Shown here piece after piece: positions 33,979 to 44,219 of a DNA stretch of 64,000 bases (its first letter is position 1; every line of letters starts with the position of its first letter). The stretch covers positions 37,723 to 101,722 of the forward strand of contig CAYXLW010000004.1 in NCBI GenBank assembly GCA_964466055.1, in the 5' to 3' direction. The position numbers and the translations under genes were made by a program. This stretch comes from CAYXLW01 sp964466055. Lineage in GTDB: Bacteria; Patescibacteriota; Gracilibacteria; GCA-2401425. The notes below the pieces were generated by a model. That model saw only the letters and a list, made by a program, of their open reading frames with translations. It was not told the DNA's origin and did not search any database.

Positions 33979-34584
33979 TTATTTTCGCCATTCTTTAGGA
34001 TTTTTTGCAAATCGCAAAACTTCAGCTTTTTTATCACCATTTAATTCAAGTTGTTCAAGTAATATTTGGAAATTTGTAATACTTTGAAGTTTACATTTTT
34101 TCTCCTTAAAGTTTTCTTCAGCAATCGGGAATCCATACTGAAAAATGCTTACTGTTAGATCACATATTCCGCCTTCTTTTCTTATCACTTCAACTGCTTC
34201 TAAAGATGATTTCCCAGTAGAAACTAAATCTTCAACTAAAATTACTTTTTGCCCTCTTTTCATAATACCTTCAATTTGGCTTTTTGTTCCATGTGCTTTT
34301 GGCTCTTTTCTAATATAAATCATTGGTTTATCAAGTTCATATGATAAAAATGAAGCCCAAGGAATTCCTGCTGTTGCGGTTCCTGCAATAACGTCAAAAT
34401 CTATATCTTCAATCATTTCTTTAAACCCTAATACAATAGTATTTACTGCATCAGGGTAGGAAATCAAAATTCTATTATCACAGTAAATAGGGGATTTAAT
34501 ACCAGAGACCCATGTGAATGGATTATCTGGTTCTATTTTAACTGCTTTGTAGTCTAGTAAAATTTGTGCAACAAGTTCTTCCAT
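33979..34584 (-). CDS. pyrE: Orotate phosphoribosyltransferase
   Basis: A 201-residue enzyme making orotidine monophosphate from orotate and PRPP in pyrimidine synthesis. The PRPP loop VILVEDLVSTGKSSLEA is at about residues 113-129, and the catalytic-loop start MIYIRKEPKAHGTKSQIEG precedes it. An N-terminal substrate segment FTWVSGIKSPIYCDNR is typical. No other pyrimidine gene is adjacent, so the enzyme may act on salvaged orotate. Confidence 0.95.
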   Translation of the reverse strand: MEELVAQILLDYKAVKIEPDNPFTWVSGIKSPIYCDNRILISYPDAVNTIVLGFKEMIEDIDFDVIAGTATAGIPWASFLSYELDKPMIYIRKEPKAHGTKSQIEGIMKRGQKVILVEDLVSTGKSSLEAVEVIRKEGGICDLTVSIFQYGFPIAEENFKEKKCKLQSITNFQILLEQLELNGDKKAEVLRFAKNPKEWRK

Positions 34585-34672
34585 GTTAGTTAGATTAAGA
34601 GAAAAATTAAATCATTAATTAAGGGGTAGCGTTTTATCTGAAGTTTATTATATGTATTTACTCATTGTTTTA

Positions 34673-35590
34673 TTACCTATTTTTATCTTCCTCTCTTCTA
34701 AAGTAAATGAATGATATTGTCCAAACGGCATAAGTAAATATATGGAATCCTGCCATTAGATATGCCCCCATAATAAGCATACTTATACCAATAATAATCC
34801 CGAGTATTATTCCTAAACTTTTCAATGCAATACTAGCCATAAGAGCTATAATCCCTATAATTACTAAAGGAATAATTAGGACAAGAAGTATATTTACGAA
34901 TATTCTTGCAGCGATTAAAACTAAAGTTATACCTAGAAATAAAGAATATTTCACATTAGTTAAAACTAGTTTTGCAGATTTTTTCATCCCATTAAAAAAA
35001 GTTTCATTTTCTAGCACTATGTATTGTTCAGCAAATATAAAAAGTAGTGTAAGAAATAATCCTATTATGAGGATTGTTGTTAGAATTGGTATTGTAATGA
35101 TTAACATCCCCGTTTCAAAGTTTCTTATAGTCATACTCATTTCTGTAAAAAACGTCATAGCTCCAAAAGGGGATGTAATGGCTGCGAATTCAAGTAGTGG
35201 GAAAAAACTTTCTAGTCCTTTTAAAAGACCTCCTTTTAAAGGCTTCCCATGAACTTTTTTTGAAATTAAATCAATAAGTGCTCCTCCACAAATAATTGGA
35301 GAAAATGAATACATTAAAAATATGAAAAATGCTAAGATAACTAGTCCTACTGTCCATGAAGCATTGGTAGCTAAAAACTGTAAAATTGGTTTCAGAATAG
35401 TAAATAACATTCCATGGCTGTCAGAACCGCCTTTAAACCAATCATGAAAAGCAATTATTTGGTATCCAATATAAAGGACTCCAACTATTGTTCCAAAAAG
35501 ACTTGGAATAAATCCAAAGGAAAATAACTCATTTTTTTCTTGAGTTGTTATTTGCCATCCAGCTTTAATAATTTTTTTATAATCTACCAA
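34673..35590 (-). CDS. Multi-pass membrane protein
   Basis: A 305-residue protein with about six membrane helices, several very hydrophobic (for example VGLVILAFFIFLMYSFSPII and ILTTILIIGLFLTLLFIFAEQ). The layout recalls the six-helix membrane domain of glycerophosphodiester-phosphodiesterase-type (DUF975-like) proteins, but I cannot confirm it. It ends in a charged tail RREEDKNR. Function is not assigned. Confidence 0.6.
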   Translation of the reverse strand: MVDYKKIIKAGWQITTQEKNELFSFGFIPSLFGTIVGVLYIGYQIIAFHDWFKGGSDSHGMLFTILKPILQFLATNASWTVGLVILAFFIFLMYSFSPIICGGALIDLISKKVHGKPLKGGLLKGLESFFPLLEFAAITSPFGAMTFFTEMSMTIRNFETGMLIITIPILTTILIIGLFLTLLFIFAEQYIVLENETFFNGMKKSAKLVLTNVKYSLFLGITLVLIAARIFVNILLVLIIPLVIIGIIALMASIALKSLGIILGIIIGISMLIMGAYLMAGFHIFTYAVWTISFIYFRREEDKNR

Positions 35591-35669
35591 AAGTTTTTTG
35601 AAATAATTTTAAAAAAGAATCTTAACCGATAAAGATTGTAGTAATTAATTGAAATTTAGACAACTCGGA

Positions 35670-35725
35670 TTTTATCCCTCCCCCCTAAGCCATCTCCCAA
35701 AGGGAGAGGGAGAGTTGTGGTTTTT
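35670..35725. repeat. CCATCTCCC-type dispersed palindrome
   Basis: CTCCC AAA GGGAG within a pyrimidine-then-purine stretch; the same words (CCATCTCCCAAAG) recur at 56631-56647. Confidence 0.55.
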
Positions 35726-35789
35726 AATCTAATTTCTAAATATCAAATATCTAGATTAATTTTCATTGCTCATTCTTCTTTGATCATTG

Positions 35790-37208
35790 TTATTTATAAT
35801 CACTTCCAATAATAAACGTTGCTGTAACGTCGCTCTCTTCATAAATCCCAATTTTGTTTACAATTTTTACAGGGAAAATTTTATTAATCAAAGGAAGTGC
35901 TTTACTTAGTGAAGATTCATCAGAATAAACCCAAATTTCAGATTTACTATAATCTTCTCCTTTTGGAGTATTTCCAATAGACATTACAGGAATTCCATAT
36001 CTTTCAAGTCTTTGAGCTGCCTTTGTTGCAAGTCCTGAGTTCATGGTTCCATTTAAAACTTCAAAGCTGGAGAACTGGATATCTCTATGTTTAAATAATA
36101 AATTGGTAAAAACATGTATGTGTGAATAGTTTCCAATCCCAGAATATGGGATAAGAACAGATGCTCCTCCATAATTAGATCTTGGAGGAGTCCCTAAAAA
36201 TCCTCCTCTAGTATTCCAATCATTATTTAAAACAGTTGAAACAATAGAACTTTTACCTATTTCACTTCCTAAAAATGCAAGAGTGATAAGTTCACTAGTA
36301 TCAAGATTTGTTTTAAAATTATCTCTAATGGCATTAAATAGATTTTTTATTTTTCTAGGAGATGTCATTAGTCCTAAGGATTTAGCCTTTTCCTTTAGTG
36401 CATTTACTACTTGTTGTTGTCTTTCAGCTCTATCAAAATCCGAATTACCATGTCTCGATCTGACATATTTTAAGGTAGTTTCACCATCAAGAGTATGTGT
36501 ACCTTTTTTTATTGAGAATACTTCAAATCCCCAGTTTTTATTTGGATATGTCCCATCATAAATATCTTTTTCAACATTTATTTCTAATCCTCCAAAGGCA
36601 TCTACAATATCTTTAAATCCCTCAAAATCAATTGTAGCATAATATGGGATTTTAAGAGTTACTATTTTTTCTACTTCCTTAATAAGGATTTTTGTAGCTT
36701 CTTCAGAGGCAGATTCAGAATCAATCCCAAACTGTGTTTCAAGACTATGTTTAATATTACGTGATAATTCATTTATTCTGCTTGCTCCAAATTTTTGTGT
36801 TTCAACCCATAAATCTCTTGGGATTGAAAGCATAATTATATTTTTTTTGTCAACATCAATACTTACTACGATCATAGTGTCAGTTAATTCAGGTCCATCA
36901 TGACCTTCTCCTCCTTTTCCTATAAGTAAAAAATTTAAAAACCCATTTTCATCTTTCTCTAATTCTGAGAGTACGGGAGTTAAAATATTTTTTAAGAAAG
37001 TATTTTTTGAGCTATAATCATAAATTTTAAAAATTGAACTTATGATTAAATAAAAAGATAAAATAAGAACGGGGATAAGAATAATAAAATGTTTTAGTTT
37101 GATCTTTTTAATTTTTTCTTTAAAAGAAAAAAGATTATTTCTTGAAAAACTAAACTTAAATTCTCTTTGTTTTGGGCTTTCTCCGATTTTTTTTACTTCA
37201 AATGACAT
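35790..37208 (-). CDS. LytR-CpsA-Psr (LCP) family cell-wall glycopolymer ligase
   Basis: A 472-residue protein with a cytoplasmic N-terminus, one membrane helix (about 40-62) and an LCP domain. Conserved parts: IVVSIDVDKKNIIMLSIPRDL, a following INE, and LKYVRSRHGNSDFDRAERQQ. A C-terminal LytR_C domain begins FEVLNGTMNSGLA. LCP enzymes attach polymers from lipid carriers to peptidoglycan. It acts at the outer face of the membrane and is consistent with a Gram-positive-like envelope, along with the sortase. Confidence 0.93.
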   Translation of the reverse strand: MSFEVKKIGESPKQREFKFSFSRNNLFSFKEKIKKIKLKHFIILIPVLILSFYLIISSIFKIYDYSSKNTFLKNILTPVLSELEKDENGFLNFLLIGKGGEGHDGPELTDTMIVVSIDVDKKNIIMLSIPRDLWVETQKFGASRINELSRNIKHSLETQFGIDSESASEEATKILIKEVEKIVTLKIPYYATIDFEGFKDIVDAFGGLEINVEKDIYDGTYPNKNWGFEVFSIKKGTHTLDGETTLKYVRSRHGNSDFDRAERQQQVVNALKEKAKSLGLMTSPRKIKNLFNAIRDNFKTNLDTSELITLAFLGSEIGKSSIVSTVLNNDWNTRGGFLGTPPRSNYGGASVLIPYSGIGNYSHIHVFTNLLFKHRDIQFSSFEVLNGTMNSGLATKAAQRLERYGIPVMSIGNTPKGEDYSKSEIWVYSDESSLSKALPLINKIFPVKIVNKIGIYEESDVTATFIIGSDYK

Positions 37209-37367
37209 TTTTCAGATAGTAAATAGTAAATATCAAATTTTCACTGCGAGAGGATTTTAATGAAAAAGAACTTGAGCGCAAGGAAAATCAAGAAATTAAT
37301 AGTAGGTTTACAAAAGTCTTTAAAAAAGTATTATAAATACAGCTTTAAAATTTAACATAAATCTTTA

Positions 37368-37823
37368 GTGATTTGCCCTAAATGTAAAAGTTCGAATATA
37401 AAAGTACTTGAGTCTAGAGACACAGAAGGAGGGATTGTGGTTCGTAGACGTCGAGAATGCGATGACTGTAAATATCGTTTTACAACTTTCGAAAAAATTG
37501 AACCTGTAAGTTTTATAGTAGTTAAAAAGAATGATATGAGAGAGCCATATGATAGGAAAAAATTAGAAAAAGGAGTATGGGTTGCTTGTGGGAAACGTCC
37601 TGTTACTGGAGAACAAATTGATGAAATGATAACACTGCTTGAACAAAAATGGGTAAGCGAGGGGAAAAAAGAAATTGAAAGCAATAAAATAGGGCATGAT
37701 GTTATAGAAAAGCTCAAAGAAATTGATGAAATTGCTTATATTCGCTTTGCTTCTGTATATAGAAACTTTAAAGATGTTGAAACGTTCCAAGAAGAACTGG
37801 TAGAATTCTTGAAGAAAAAATAG
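37368..37823 (+). CDS. nrdR: Transcriptional repressor NrdR
   Basis: A 151-residue repressor of ribonucleotide reductase genes. Zinc ribbon cysteines are Cys3, Cys6, Cys31 and Cys34 (CPKC, CDDC), followed by RFTTFE and an ATP-cone domain (FIVVKKNDMREPYDRKKLEKG). The start is GTG at 37368. Length is typical. No ribonucleotide reductase gene is nearby. It is followed by a small membrane protein gene and a terminator. Confidence 0.96.
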   Translation: MICPKCKSSNIKVLESRDTEGGIVVRRRRECDDCKYRFTTFEKIEPVSFIVVKKNDMREPYDRKKLEKGVWVACGKRPVTGEQIDEMITLLEQKWVSEGKKEIESNKIGHDVIEKLKEIDEIAYIRFASVYRNFKDVETFQEELVEFLKKK

Positions 37824-37883
37824 TTTGATTGTAAAAATTTTATTGTTTTAAATTAATAATTTATAATTTGTAATTTATTTCCC

Positions 37884-38132
37884 ATGCCACCATTTGAAAC
37901 AACTTTGGATATTTTATGGTTTGCTCTTACAATTTTTGTTGGTTGTATAACCATTTTAGGATCATTTCTTCTTGTGAAGGTTATTCGTATTCTTGGGGAT
38001 GTTCAGTCAATTACAAAGCTTGTAAAAGAAACAGCTGAACTTATAAATGAATATGCATGGAAACCAATAGAAATTTTAATGCATTTAAAAGATTTTTTGG
38101 TTAAAAACTTAAGTAAAGGAAAGAAAAAATAA
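37884..38132 (+). CDS. Small single-pass membrane protein
   Basis: An 82-residue protein with one membrane helix (about 9-32, LWFALTIFVGCITILGSFLLVKVI), then an amphipathic helix and a lysine-rich tail. No domain is recognised. It lies between nrdR and the terminator and may be co-transcribed with nrdR. Confidence 0.6.
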   Translation: MPPFETTLDILWFALTIFVGCITILGSFLLVKVIRILGDVQSITKLVKETAELINEYAWKPIEILMHLKDFLVKNLSKGKKK

Positions 38133-38157
38133 GAAAAACTTATAAATTAAAAAATAT

Positions 38158-38190
38158 AAACTGAAGCCTTTTATTTGCTTTAGTTTTTTT
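38158..38190 (+). terminator. Intrinsic terminator before miaB
   Basis: AAACTGAAGC pairs with GCTTTAGTTT around a T-rich loop, followed by T7. Confidence 0.75.
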
Positions 38191-38204
38191 GTATATTCAA
38201 GTTA

Positions 38205-39560
38205 ATGAAAACATACGTTATAAAAACATTCGGTTGTAGCATGAATTACTCTGACACAGAAAGAGTTGCTACTGTTCTTGATGCTAATGGATTAAAAGAA
38301 ATCCTAGATGAAAATGAAGCAGATTTTGTTGTTTTTACAACATGTTCAGTAAAGCAAAAAGCGGAAGATAAAGTATATTCACTTATAAACAATATTCATA
38401 AAAACAGACAAAAGAAAAATTTAAATACAAAGATTGTTTTAACAGGATGTATGGTAAAAAAGACTTCTACTCAACAATTTATTCCTGAAGAAAAAGATCC
38501 AATACTTATAAAAATTCCTAAAATTGATATTGTTTTTCGTATAGAAGATATTTATAAAATTCCTGAATTACTAGAAATAGGTGAATCAAAAATTTTAGAT
38601 TCTTATTTGAATGTAACTCCTAAATATTCTTCATCTTTTCAAGCAATTGTACCAATCCAAATAGGATGTGATAATTACTGTACTTTTTGCATTGTTCCTT
38701 ATACTCGTGGGAGAGAATGGTCTCGCCCAATGAAACAAATTTTATCTGAAATTGAGGAGTTAGCAAAAAAAGGAGTAAAGGAAATTAATCTTGTTGGGCA
38801 AAATGTGAACTCTTATGGGAAAGATTTAATGGATAAAAAAAGAAAATGGGATGATAAAGAAATGAAATGGATAAAAGGAGAAGAAAAAACTCCTTTTACT
38901 ATTCTTTTAGAAGAGATAAATAAAATTGAAGGTATTGAAAGAGTTAGATTTCAATCTTCAAATCCACATGATATGACAGATGATATTATTGAAGCTATTT
39001 GTACTTTGCCAAAAGTTATGCCTAACCTTCATTTTGCACTTCAATCAGGAGATAATAATGTTTTAAGAAGGATGAATAGAAAGCATTCTTATGAGGAATA
39101 TAGAAACATTGTACAAAAAATTAGATCAATAAATCCAAAATTCTCGATAACTACAGATATAATAGTTGGTTTTTGTGGAGAAACTGACGAAGAGTTTGAG
39201 CATACGATGGAAGGAATTAAAGAGCTTGATATTGATTTAATTTATATTTCTCAATATTCACCTAGAAAAGGAACAGTTTCAGGAGATAAAATGAAAGATG
39301 ACGTTCCTCAAGAAGTTAAAAAAAGTAGATGGCATAAGATTAATAATTGGCTAAAAATTCATGTGAAAAACAAAATGAAAAATTTAGTTGGATCAACTCA
39401 AAAGGTTCTTATTGGAAGGGAAGAAAATGGCTTTTTTGAGGGGAAAAATGAATATAATGTTATGGTTCAGGTTGAAGGAAAGAATATAAAAGTGGGGGAT
39501 ATTGTTGATGTTGAAATTACGGATTATTCGACTTGGGCGGTGAAGGGAAAAAAATTATAA
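38205..39560 (+). CDS. miaB: tRNA-2-methylthio-N6-isopentenyladenosine synthase (MiaB)
   Basis: A 451-residue radical SAM methylthiotransferase acting on A37 of tRNAs. N-terminal cluster cysteines are Cys11, Cys47 and Cys82 (FGCSMNYSD, TTCSV, TGCM). The radical SAM cluster CxxxCxxC is Cys155, Cys159 and Cys162 (GCDNYCTFCIVPYTRGRE). A TRAM domain closes the protein. An insertion of about 25 residues (KKRKWDDKEMKWIKGEEKT) follows NSYGKD. MiaA is not in the window. The next gene is convergent. Confidence 0.95.
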   Translation: MKTYVIKTFGCSMNYSDTERVATVLDANGLKEILDENEADFVVFTTCSVKQKAEDKVYSLINNIHKNRQKKNLNTKIVLTGCMVKKTSTQQFIPEEKDPILIKIPKIDIVFRIEDIYKIPELLEIGESKILDSYLNVTPKYSSSFQAIVPIQIGCDNYCTFCIVPYTRGREWSRPMKQILSEIEELAKKGVKEINLVGQNVNSYGKDLMDKKRKWDDKEMKWIKGEEKTPFTILLEEINKIEGIERVRFQSSNPHDMTDDIIEAICTLPKVMPNLHFALQSGDNNVLRRMNRKHSYEEYRNIVQKIRSINPKFSITTDIIVGFCGETDEEFEHTMEGIKELDIDLIYISQYSPRKGTVSGDKMKDDVPQEVKKSRWHKINNWLKIHVKNKMKNLVGSTQKVLIGREENGFFEGKNEYNVMVQVEGKNIKVGDIVDVEITDYSTWAVKGKKL

Positions 39561-39567
39561 ATTATTT

Positions 39568-41100
39568 TTATAGGAATAAATGAGGAAAAAATTCTTTTTT
39601 TGCTTTTTCAATATCCCATGAATACCATGAGTTATCCTTTTTAAGACTTGAAATTGCATTAGATGATTTTAACAAAATCTCATCAGATATTTCAGATAAG
39701 TTAAAAAAATGGAATAATTTTTTAGTTAATTCATTTGTATTTAATTTATCTGATAAATATACACTAAAAGCTTTTAGAATATAAGTTTTAGAAAAGTTTT
39801 CATCGTTAGCTTTTTTGGCTGACATGTTAAAAAATTTACTTCCAGGAGGACTTATAGGGCGCGGGTCAGAAATATTTATTTTATGCTTTAAAATAAACTC
39901 AATCATAGCTTTATGCTCTTCAAGAGTCTCGTTAGGATACCCCATTCGTAAAGTTCCTGATACGTTTAGCTCTGCTTTTTTTAATCTTATAATAACTTCA
40001 TCATAAGTGTTTATAACATTTCTATTCTTGGTTTTTGATATTTTTAATATTTTTTTTCTAAATAAATAACAATTTTCATGTATTTCATTTGATACATGTT
40101 GCATATCTAAATGAATACCAATACAGCCAGATTCTTTCATTTTTACAATTAACTTATCTGTAATTTTTTCTGAGTCTGGCTTTCCTCCACACCTCCAAGG
40201 AATATTTAACTCTTTTAATTTATTTAAAATTAGTTCTAGCCTTCTACTTGAGATAGAAAAGAAATCATTATCTCTAAACTCCAAATTTTTAACTCCTATT
40301 TTAACTGCATAATCTAATTGTTGAAAAATATAGTCATCCTCTAATTTTTCTAATTCACTTATTCCTCCACAATTATTACACTTATATGCACAGCCTAAGT
40401 TGATAAATATAGGGAAAAAATCTAAATTTTTATAAATTTCTAAAGGTAGTGCTTCATAGTCTGGAAGCTGTCTTTTTGTTCTTTTAATATCTTGTCCAGT
40501 GTAAACTATTTTCTTATCATGAGCTTTAAACACCAGTCCTTTTTGTTCCCACCATGGTTTATTTCTTTCTATAGAGTCAATGAGGTCTTCTAATCCCTTT
40601 TCTGCAGGATCTCCTGATATTAGTAAATCAAGATTTGTATCTTCAATTAATTCTATTGGATTTGAATTAGCTAAAGAGCCTCCAGCCAAAAGTATAGGTT
40701 CTGGCATTGAGGAAAATAAACTTTTTAGATGCATTCGGACATCTCTTATAAAATTTATAGAATCAATATTGGCAGAAAATCCTACAAAAAGAGGGTTTTG
40801 AATTTTTATTTCTTTTGCTAATTCTAAAGTTGTTTTATATTTATATCTAGGGTCATTATGAGTATCTAGAATAGTTACATTGAATCCTTTGTTTTTTAGT
40901 GTCTTCGCTATCATTAATATGCCTACAGAAATTATGGTGTCAACTTCTTTGCTTTTATAATCATGATTTCTATCAACAGAAATAGACAAAGGAGGTGCAA
41001 TTAAAATAACATTCTTATTATCAGAAATATCTCTACTTAGTGCAGATGCTTTATTTGTTAATTCATTACTTGGAGGTGATTGCTTATTTTCCATATTCAT
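39568..41100 (-). CDS. B12-binding-type radical SAM protein
   Basis: A 510-residue protein. The first ~180 residues resemble a cobalamin-binding Rossmann domain (IISVGILMIAKTLKNKGFNVTILDTH, FVGFSANIDSI, LLAGGSLAN). The radical SAM cluster motif is Cys237, Cys241, Cys244 (GCAYKCNNCGG). Such enzymes methylate or rearrange lipids, cofactors or natural products. The usual B12-ligand motif DxHxxG is not clear, so cobalamin binding is uncertain. Substrate is unknown. Confidence 0.8.
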   Translation of the reverse strand: MNMENKQSPPSNELTNKASALSRDISDNKNVILIAPPLSISVDRNHDYKSKEVDTIISVGILMIAKTLKNKGFNVTILDTHNDPRYKYKTTLELAKEIKIQNPLFVGFSANIDSINFIRDVRMHLKSLFSSMPEPILLAGGSLANSNPIELIEDTNLDLLISGDPAEKGLEDLIDSIERNKPWWEQKGLVFKAHDKKIVYTGQDIKRTKRQLPDYEALPLEIYKNLDFFPIFINLGCAYKCNNCGGISELEKLEDDYIFQQLDYAVKIGVKNLEFRDNDFFSISSRRLELILNKLKELNIPWRCGGKPDSEKITDKLIVKMKESGCIGIHLDMQHVSNEIHENCYLFRKKILKISKTKNRNVINTYDEVIIRLKKAELNVSGTLRMGYPNETLEEHKAMIEFILKHKINISDPRPISPPGSKFFNMSAKKANDENFSKTYILKAFSVYLSDKLNTNELTKKLFHFFNLSEISDEILLKSSNAISSLKKDNSWYSWDIEKAKKEFFPHLFL

Positions 41101-41206
41101 ATGTGAGAGTATTTAATTAAAACATTAAATATCAAAAAGTCAATGTTTTTTTATCTAACTAAACAAAGTAAGCTTTATTAAAACTTTTTAATTAAAAATT
41201 GTTCCT

Positions 41207-43579
41207 ATGAAAATTTCATTAAACTGGCTAAAAGACTTTCTAGAGTATAAAGAAACAGATGTAAAAAAAATGGCTGAACTATTATCAGAATCTACTTCTG
41301 AAGTAGAGGAAATAATTCAACAAGGAAAGGGGCTTGAAAAAATATATGTTGGAGAAATCTTGGAAATTACGCCACATCCAGATGCAGATAGAATGCAGGT
41401 GACTAAAACTAAAGTTGGTGATGAAATTTTTCAAATAGTGTGCGGAGCAAAGAATATCCGCACCGGACAAAAAGTTCCAGTTGCACTTGTTGGAGCTGTT
41501 CTTCCGGGAGATTTTGAAATTAAGAAAGCAGATAAAAGGGGAGTGGAATCATGCGGAATGATCTGTAGTGAAGTAGAGTTAGGACTTGCAGATGAATCAG
41601 CAGGTATTATGGAACTTAAAAATGATGCACCTCTTGGAATGGAAATTACGGAGTATCTAGGATTAGATGACACTGTTTTTGATATTGAGAATACAACTAT
41701 TACAAATAGACCAGATCTTTTCTCCCATATAGGATATGCAAAAGAATTTGTTGCATTAGGACTTGCTAAATGGAAAGGAGGAAAAACAATTAATCTTGAT
41801 TCGCAATTTCAGGATATCTTAAAAGATATTCCTGAAGAATCATTCCCATTAAATCTAAAAATAGAAAAAGCAGATATAGCGCCTCATGTATGCTGTATTG
41901 CTATTGAGAATTTTAAAGTTCAAGAATCGCCTAATTGGATGAAAAAAAGGCTTATAGCTTGTGGTATTCGTCCAATTAATAATCTTGTAGATATTACAAA
42001 CTATGTAATGCTTGAACTAGGAATGCCTTTACATGCATTTGACTTAGATATGATTGATGGAAAAAATGTAAAAATGCGTACTTCGAAAAAAGGAGAGAAA
42101 GTTATAACTTTAGATGGGATAGAAAGGGAACTTCCTGAAAATGTGATTATTCTTGAAGATGAGAAAAAGATTTTTGATTTATGTGGAATTATGGGAGGAG
42201 AAAATTCTGGGATTCGTAATGAAACAAAAAATGTTTGGATACACTCTCCAGTGTATGATCCAATTCGTATTAGAAGAGCTTCAGTCGCTTTATCGCATAG
42301 AACAGATGCATCCATAATCTACGAGAAAAGAGTTCCAAGTAGTATGGCAATAAGAGGAGTTCTTAGGGCTCTACAACTCTCAAAAGAACTTTGTCCAGAA
42401 TGTATCATTGCATCTAAAATTTTAGATATAAATAATGATCAAGAAGAAGAAAAAACTATCAACCTAAGAAAAGAAAAATTAAATAGAGTAATGGGGGAAA
42501 TTTTGGAAGAAAAGTTTGTAACAAATGTTCTTACAAATCTTGGCTTTGAAATTGAAAATAAAAAGGATTCTTATGAACTGAAAATTCCTGATTTTAGATT
42601 CAAAGATATAAATATTGAAGAAGATATTATTGAAGAGATAGCAAGAATATATGGTTTAAATAAACTATCTCCAGAATTGCCATCTATGAAGATGAGTTTA
42701 TCTAAGCCTGCCCTTGGGGTTAGAGTTGAACAAAAAGTGAAAAATGTTTTGGCGGAAAGTGCATATGAAGTATTGAATTATAGCTTTTTAGGAGAAAAAC
42801 TTTTGGAAAAGTGTAATTTTAAGAACAAAGATAAACTAATAGAAATATCTAATCCTTTAAGTGAAGATATTAGGTTTATGAGACCAGCATTATTGCCATA
42901 TGTTTTAAAAAATATTGAAGCTAATTATAAATATAATGAAAAAATAGCATTATTTGAAATAGGGAAGATTTTTGGTAAAGACTTAGATTTATATGAACAA
43001 AAAAATCTCATTTATATTGCTTATAATTCAAGCTTTTATGAGGTTAAAGGAATTTTGGAAAACCTCTTTGAAAAGTTAAATTTAAAAGTGGATATAAAGC
43101 CTTCAGAAAAAGATTCTATTTATGCTCATGCAGGACAAAATGCAGAAATATTTTTTCAAGGTAAGTTTATTGGTTATTTATCTAGACTGCATCCAAGAAT
43201 TTCTAAGAATTTTGATTTGATAAAACCTGTTGTATTTTTTGAGATAGATTTTAAAGTAGTACAAGAAACAAAACTTAAATTACCACAATTTTGTAATATA
43301 AATAAGTTGCCTACTGTTGAGCGTGATCAAAATTTTGTTCTTGATAAAAAAGTTTTGGTAGGGGATTTAACAAAAAAAATAGGGAAAGGAATTCCTTTCT
43401 TAAAAAATCTTGAAATATCAGATGTATATGAAGGTGATCAAGTTGAAAAAGGGATGAAAAGCATTACTTTTAAAGCTGTATATCAAGCTGAGGATAAAAC
43501 TTTAACAGATGAAGAGGTTGATACTTCTCATAAAAAACTTGTAGAACAGGGGGTAAAAAATGGGGCGAGGTTGAGATAA
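41207..43579 (+). CDS. pheT: Phenylalanine--tRNA ligase beta subunit
   Basis: A 790-residue PheT. It begins MKISLNWLKDFLEY, has the EMAP-type tRNA-binding domain (VGEILEITPHPDADRMQVTK, residues ~45-150), B3/B4 editing and B5 domains, and the C-terminal ferredoxin-like anticodon-binding domain (LPTVERDQNFVLDK onward). It forms the alpha2beta2 enzyme with PheS. The pheS gene, usually just upstream, is absent here; the upstream neighbour is the divergent radical SAM gene. Confidence 0.97.
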   Translation: MKISLNWLKDFLEYKETDVKKMAELLSESTSEVEEIIQQGKGLEKIYVGEILEITPHPDADRMQVTKTKVGDEIFQIVCGAKNIRTGQKVPVALVGAVLPGDFEIKKADKRGVESCGMICSEVELGLADESAGIMELKNDAPLGMEITEYLGLDDTVFDIENTTITNRPDLFSHIGYAKEFVALGLAKWKGGKTINLDSQFQDILKDIPEESFPLNLKIEKADIAPHVCCIAIENFKVQESPNWMKKRLIACGIRPINNLVDITNYVMLELGMPLHAFDLDMIDGKNVKMRTSKKGEKVITLDGIERELPENVIILEDEKKIFDLCGIMGGENSGIRNETKNVWIHSPVYDPIRIRRASVALSHRTDASIIYEKRVPSSMAIRGVLRALQLSKELCPECIIASKILDINNDQEEEKTINLRKEKLNRVMGEILEEKFVTNVLTNLGFEIENKKDSYELKIPDFRFKDINIEEDIIEEIARIYGLNKLSPELPSMKMSLSKPALGVRVEQKVKNVLAESAYEVLNYSFLGEKLLEKCNFKNKDKLIEISNPLSEDIRFMRPALLPYVLKNIEANYKYNEKIALFEIGKIFGKDLDLYEQKNLIYIAYNSSFYEVKGILENLFEKLNLKVDIKPSEKDSIYAHAGQNAEIFFQGKFIGYLSRLHPRISKNFDLIKPVVFFEIDFKVVQETKLKLPQFCNINKLPTVERDQNFVLDKKVLVGDLTKKIGKGIPFLKNLEISDVYEGDQVEKGMKSITFKAVYQAEDKTLTDEEVDTSHKKLVEQGVKNGARLR

Positions 43580-43682
43580 TTTTTATTTTAACTCCGTCGG
43601 TCATTTACGCCTATAAAGGTTTTGAATTTGAGCTAAAAATAAATCATTGTTAAACTGTTTTGACGTTTTTAATAATTTTTAC

Positions 43683-44219
43683 ATGCAAAAAAATATAAAA
43701 GAAATCTTAAAATTTATTGGTGAAAATCCTGAACGTGAGGGGCTATTAAAAACTCCTGAAAGAGTTGAAAAGTCTTATCAAACTCTATTTTCAGGGTATA
43801 AAAAAGATCCTAAAGACTTGCTTACAGTTTTTGATAGCGAAGGGTATGATGAAATGATAATTTGTAGAGATATTGAGTTTTACTCCATGTGTGAGCATCA
43901 TATGATCCCATTTTTTGGAACAGTTACAATTGCATATCTTCCAAATAAAAAAATAATAGGACTTTCAAAATTGCCTAGAATGGTTGAGATATTTGCTCGT
44001 AGATTACAAAATCAGGAAAGGCTAACTAATCAAATTGCTCAAAATCTTATGGAAATTCTTTCTCCAAAAGGAGTAGGTGTTGTGGTTAAAGCAAAACATC
44101 TTTGTATGATGATGAGGGGGGTAGAGAAGCAAAATTCTGAAATGATTACTTCAGATTTGAGAGGATGTTTTAGAACACATCCTTCTACTAGAGCTGAGTT
44201 TATGAATCTTATAAAGTAG
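43683..44219 (+). CDS. folE: GTP cyclohydrolase I (FolE)
   Basis: I choose the ATG at 43683; an upstream start at 43647 would add 12 unlikely residues. The 178-residue enzyme converts GTP to dihydroneopterin triphosphate for folate. Visible motifs: ENPEREGLLKTPERVEKSY, the zinc site CEHHMIPFFG with a second Cys in KAKHLCMMMRG, and LSKLPRMVEIFARRLQ. Typical bacterial length. It sits beside tandem repeats and may link to the CofE-like ligase. Confidence 0.96.
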   Translation: MQKNIKEILKFIGENPEREGLLKTPERVEKSYQTLFSGYKKDPKDLLTVFDSEGYDEMIICRDIEFYSMCEHHMIPFFGTVTIAYLPNKKIIGLSKLPRMVEIFARRLQNQERLTNQIAQNLMEILSPKGVGVVVKAKHLCMMMRGVEKQNSEMITSDLRGCFRTHPSTRAEFMNLIK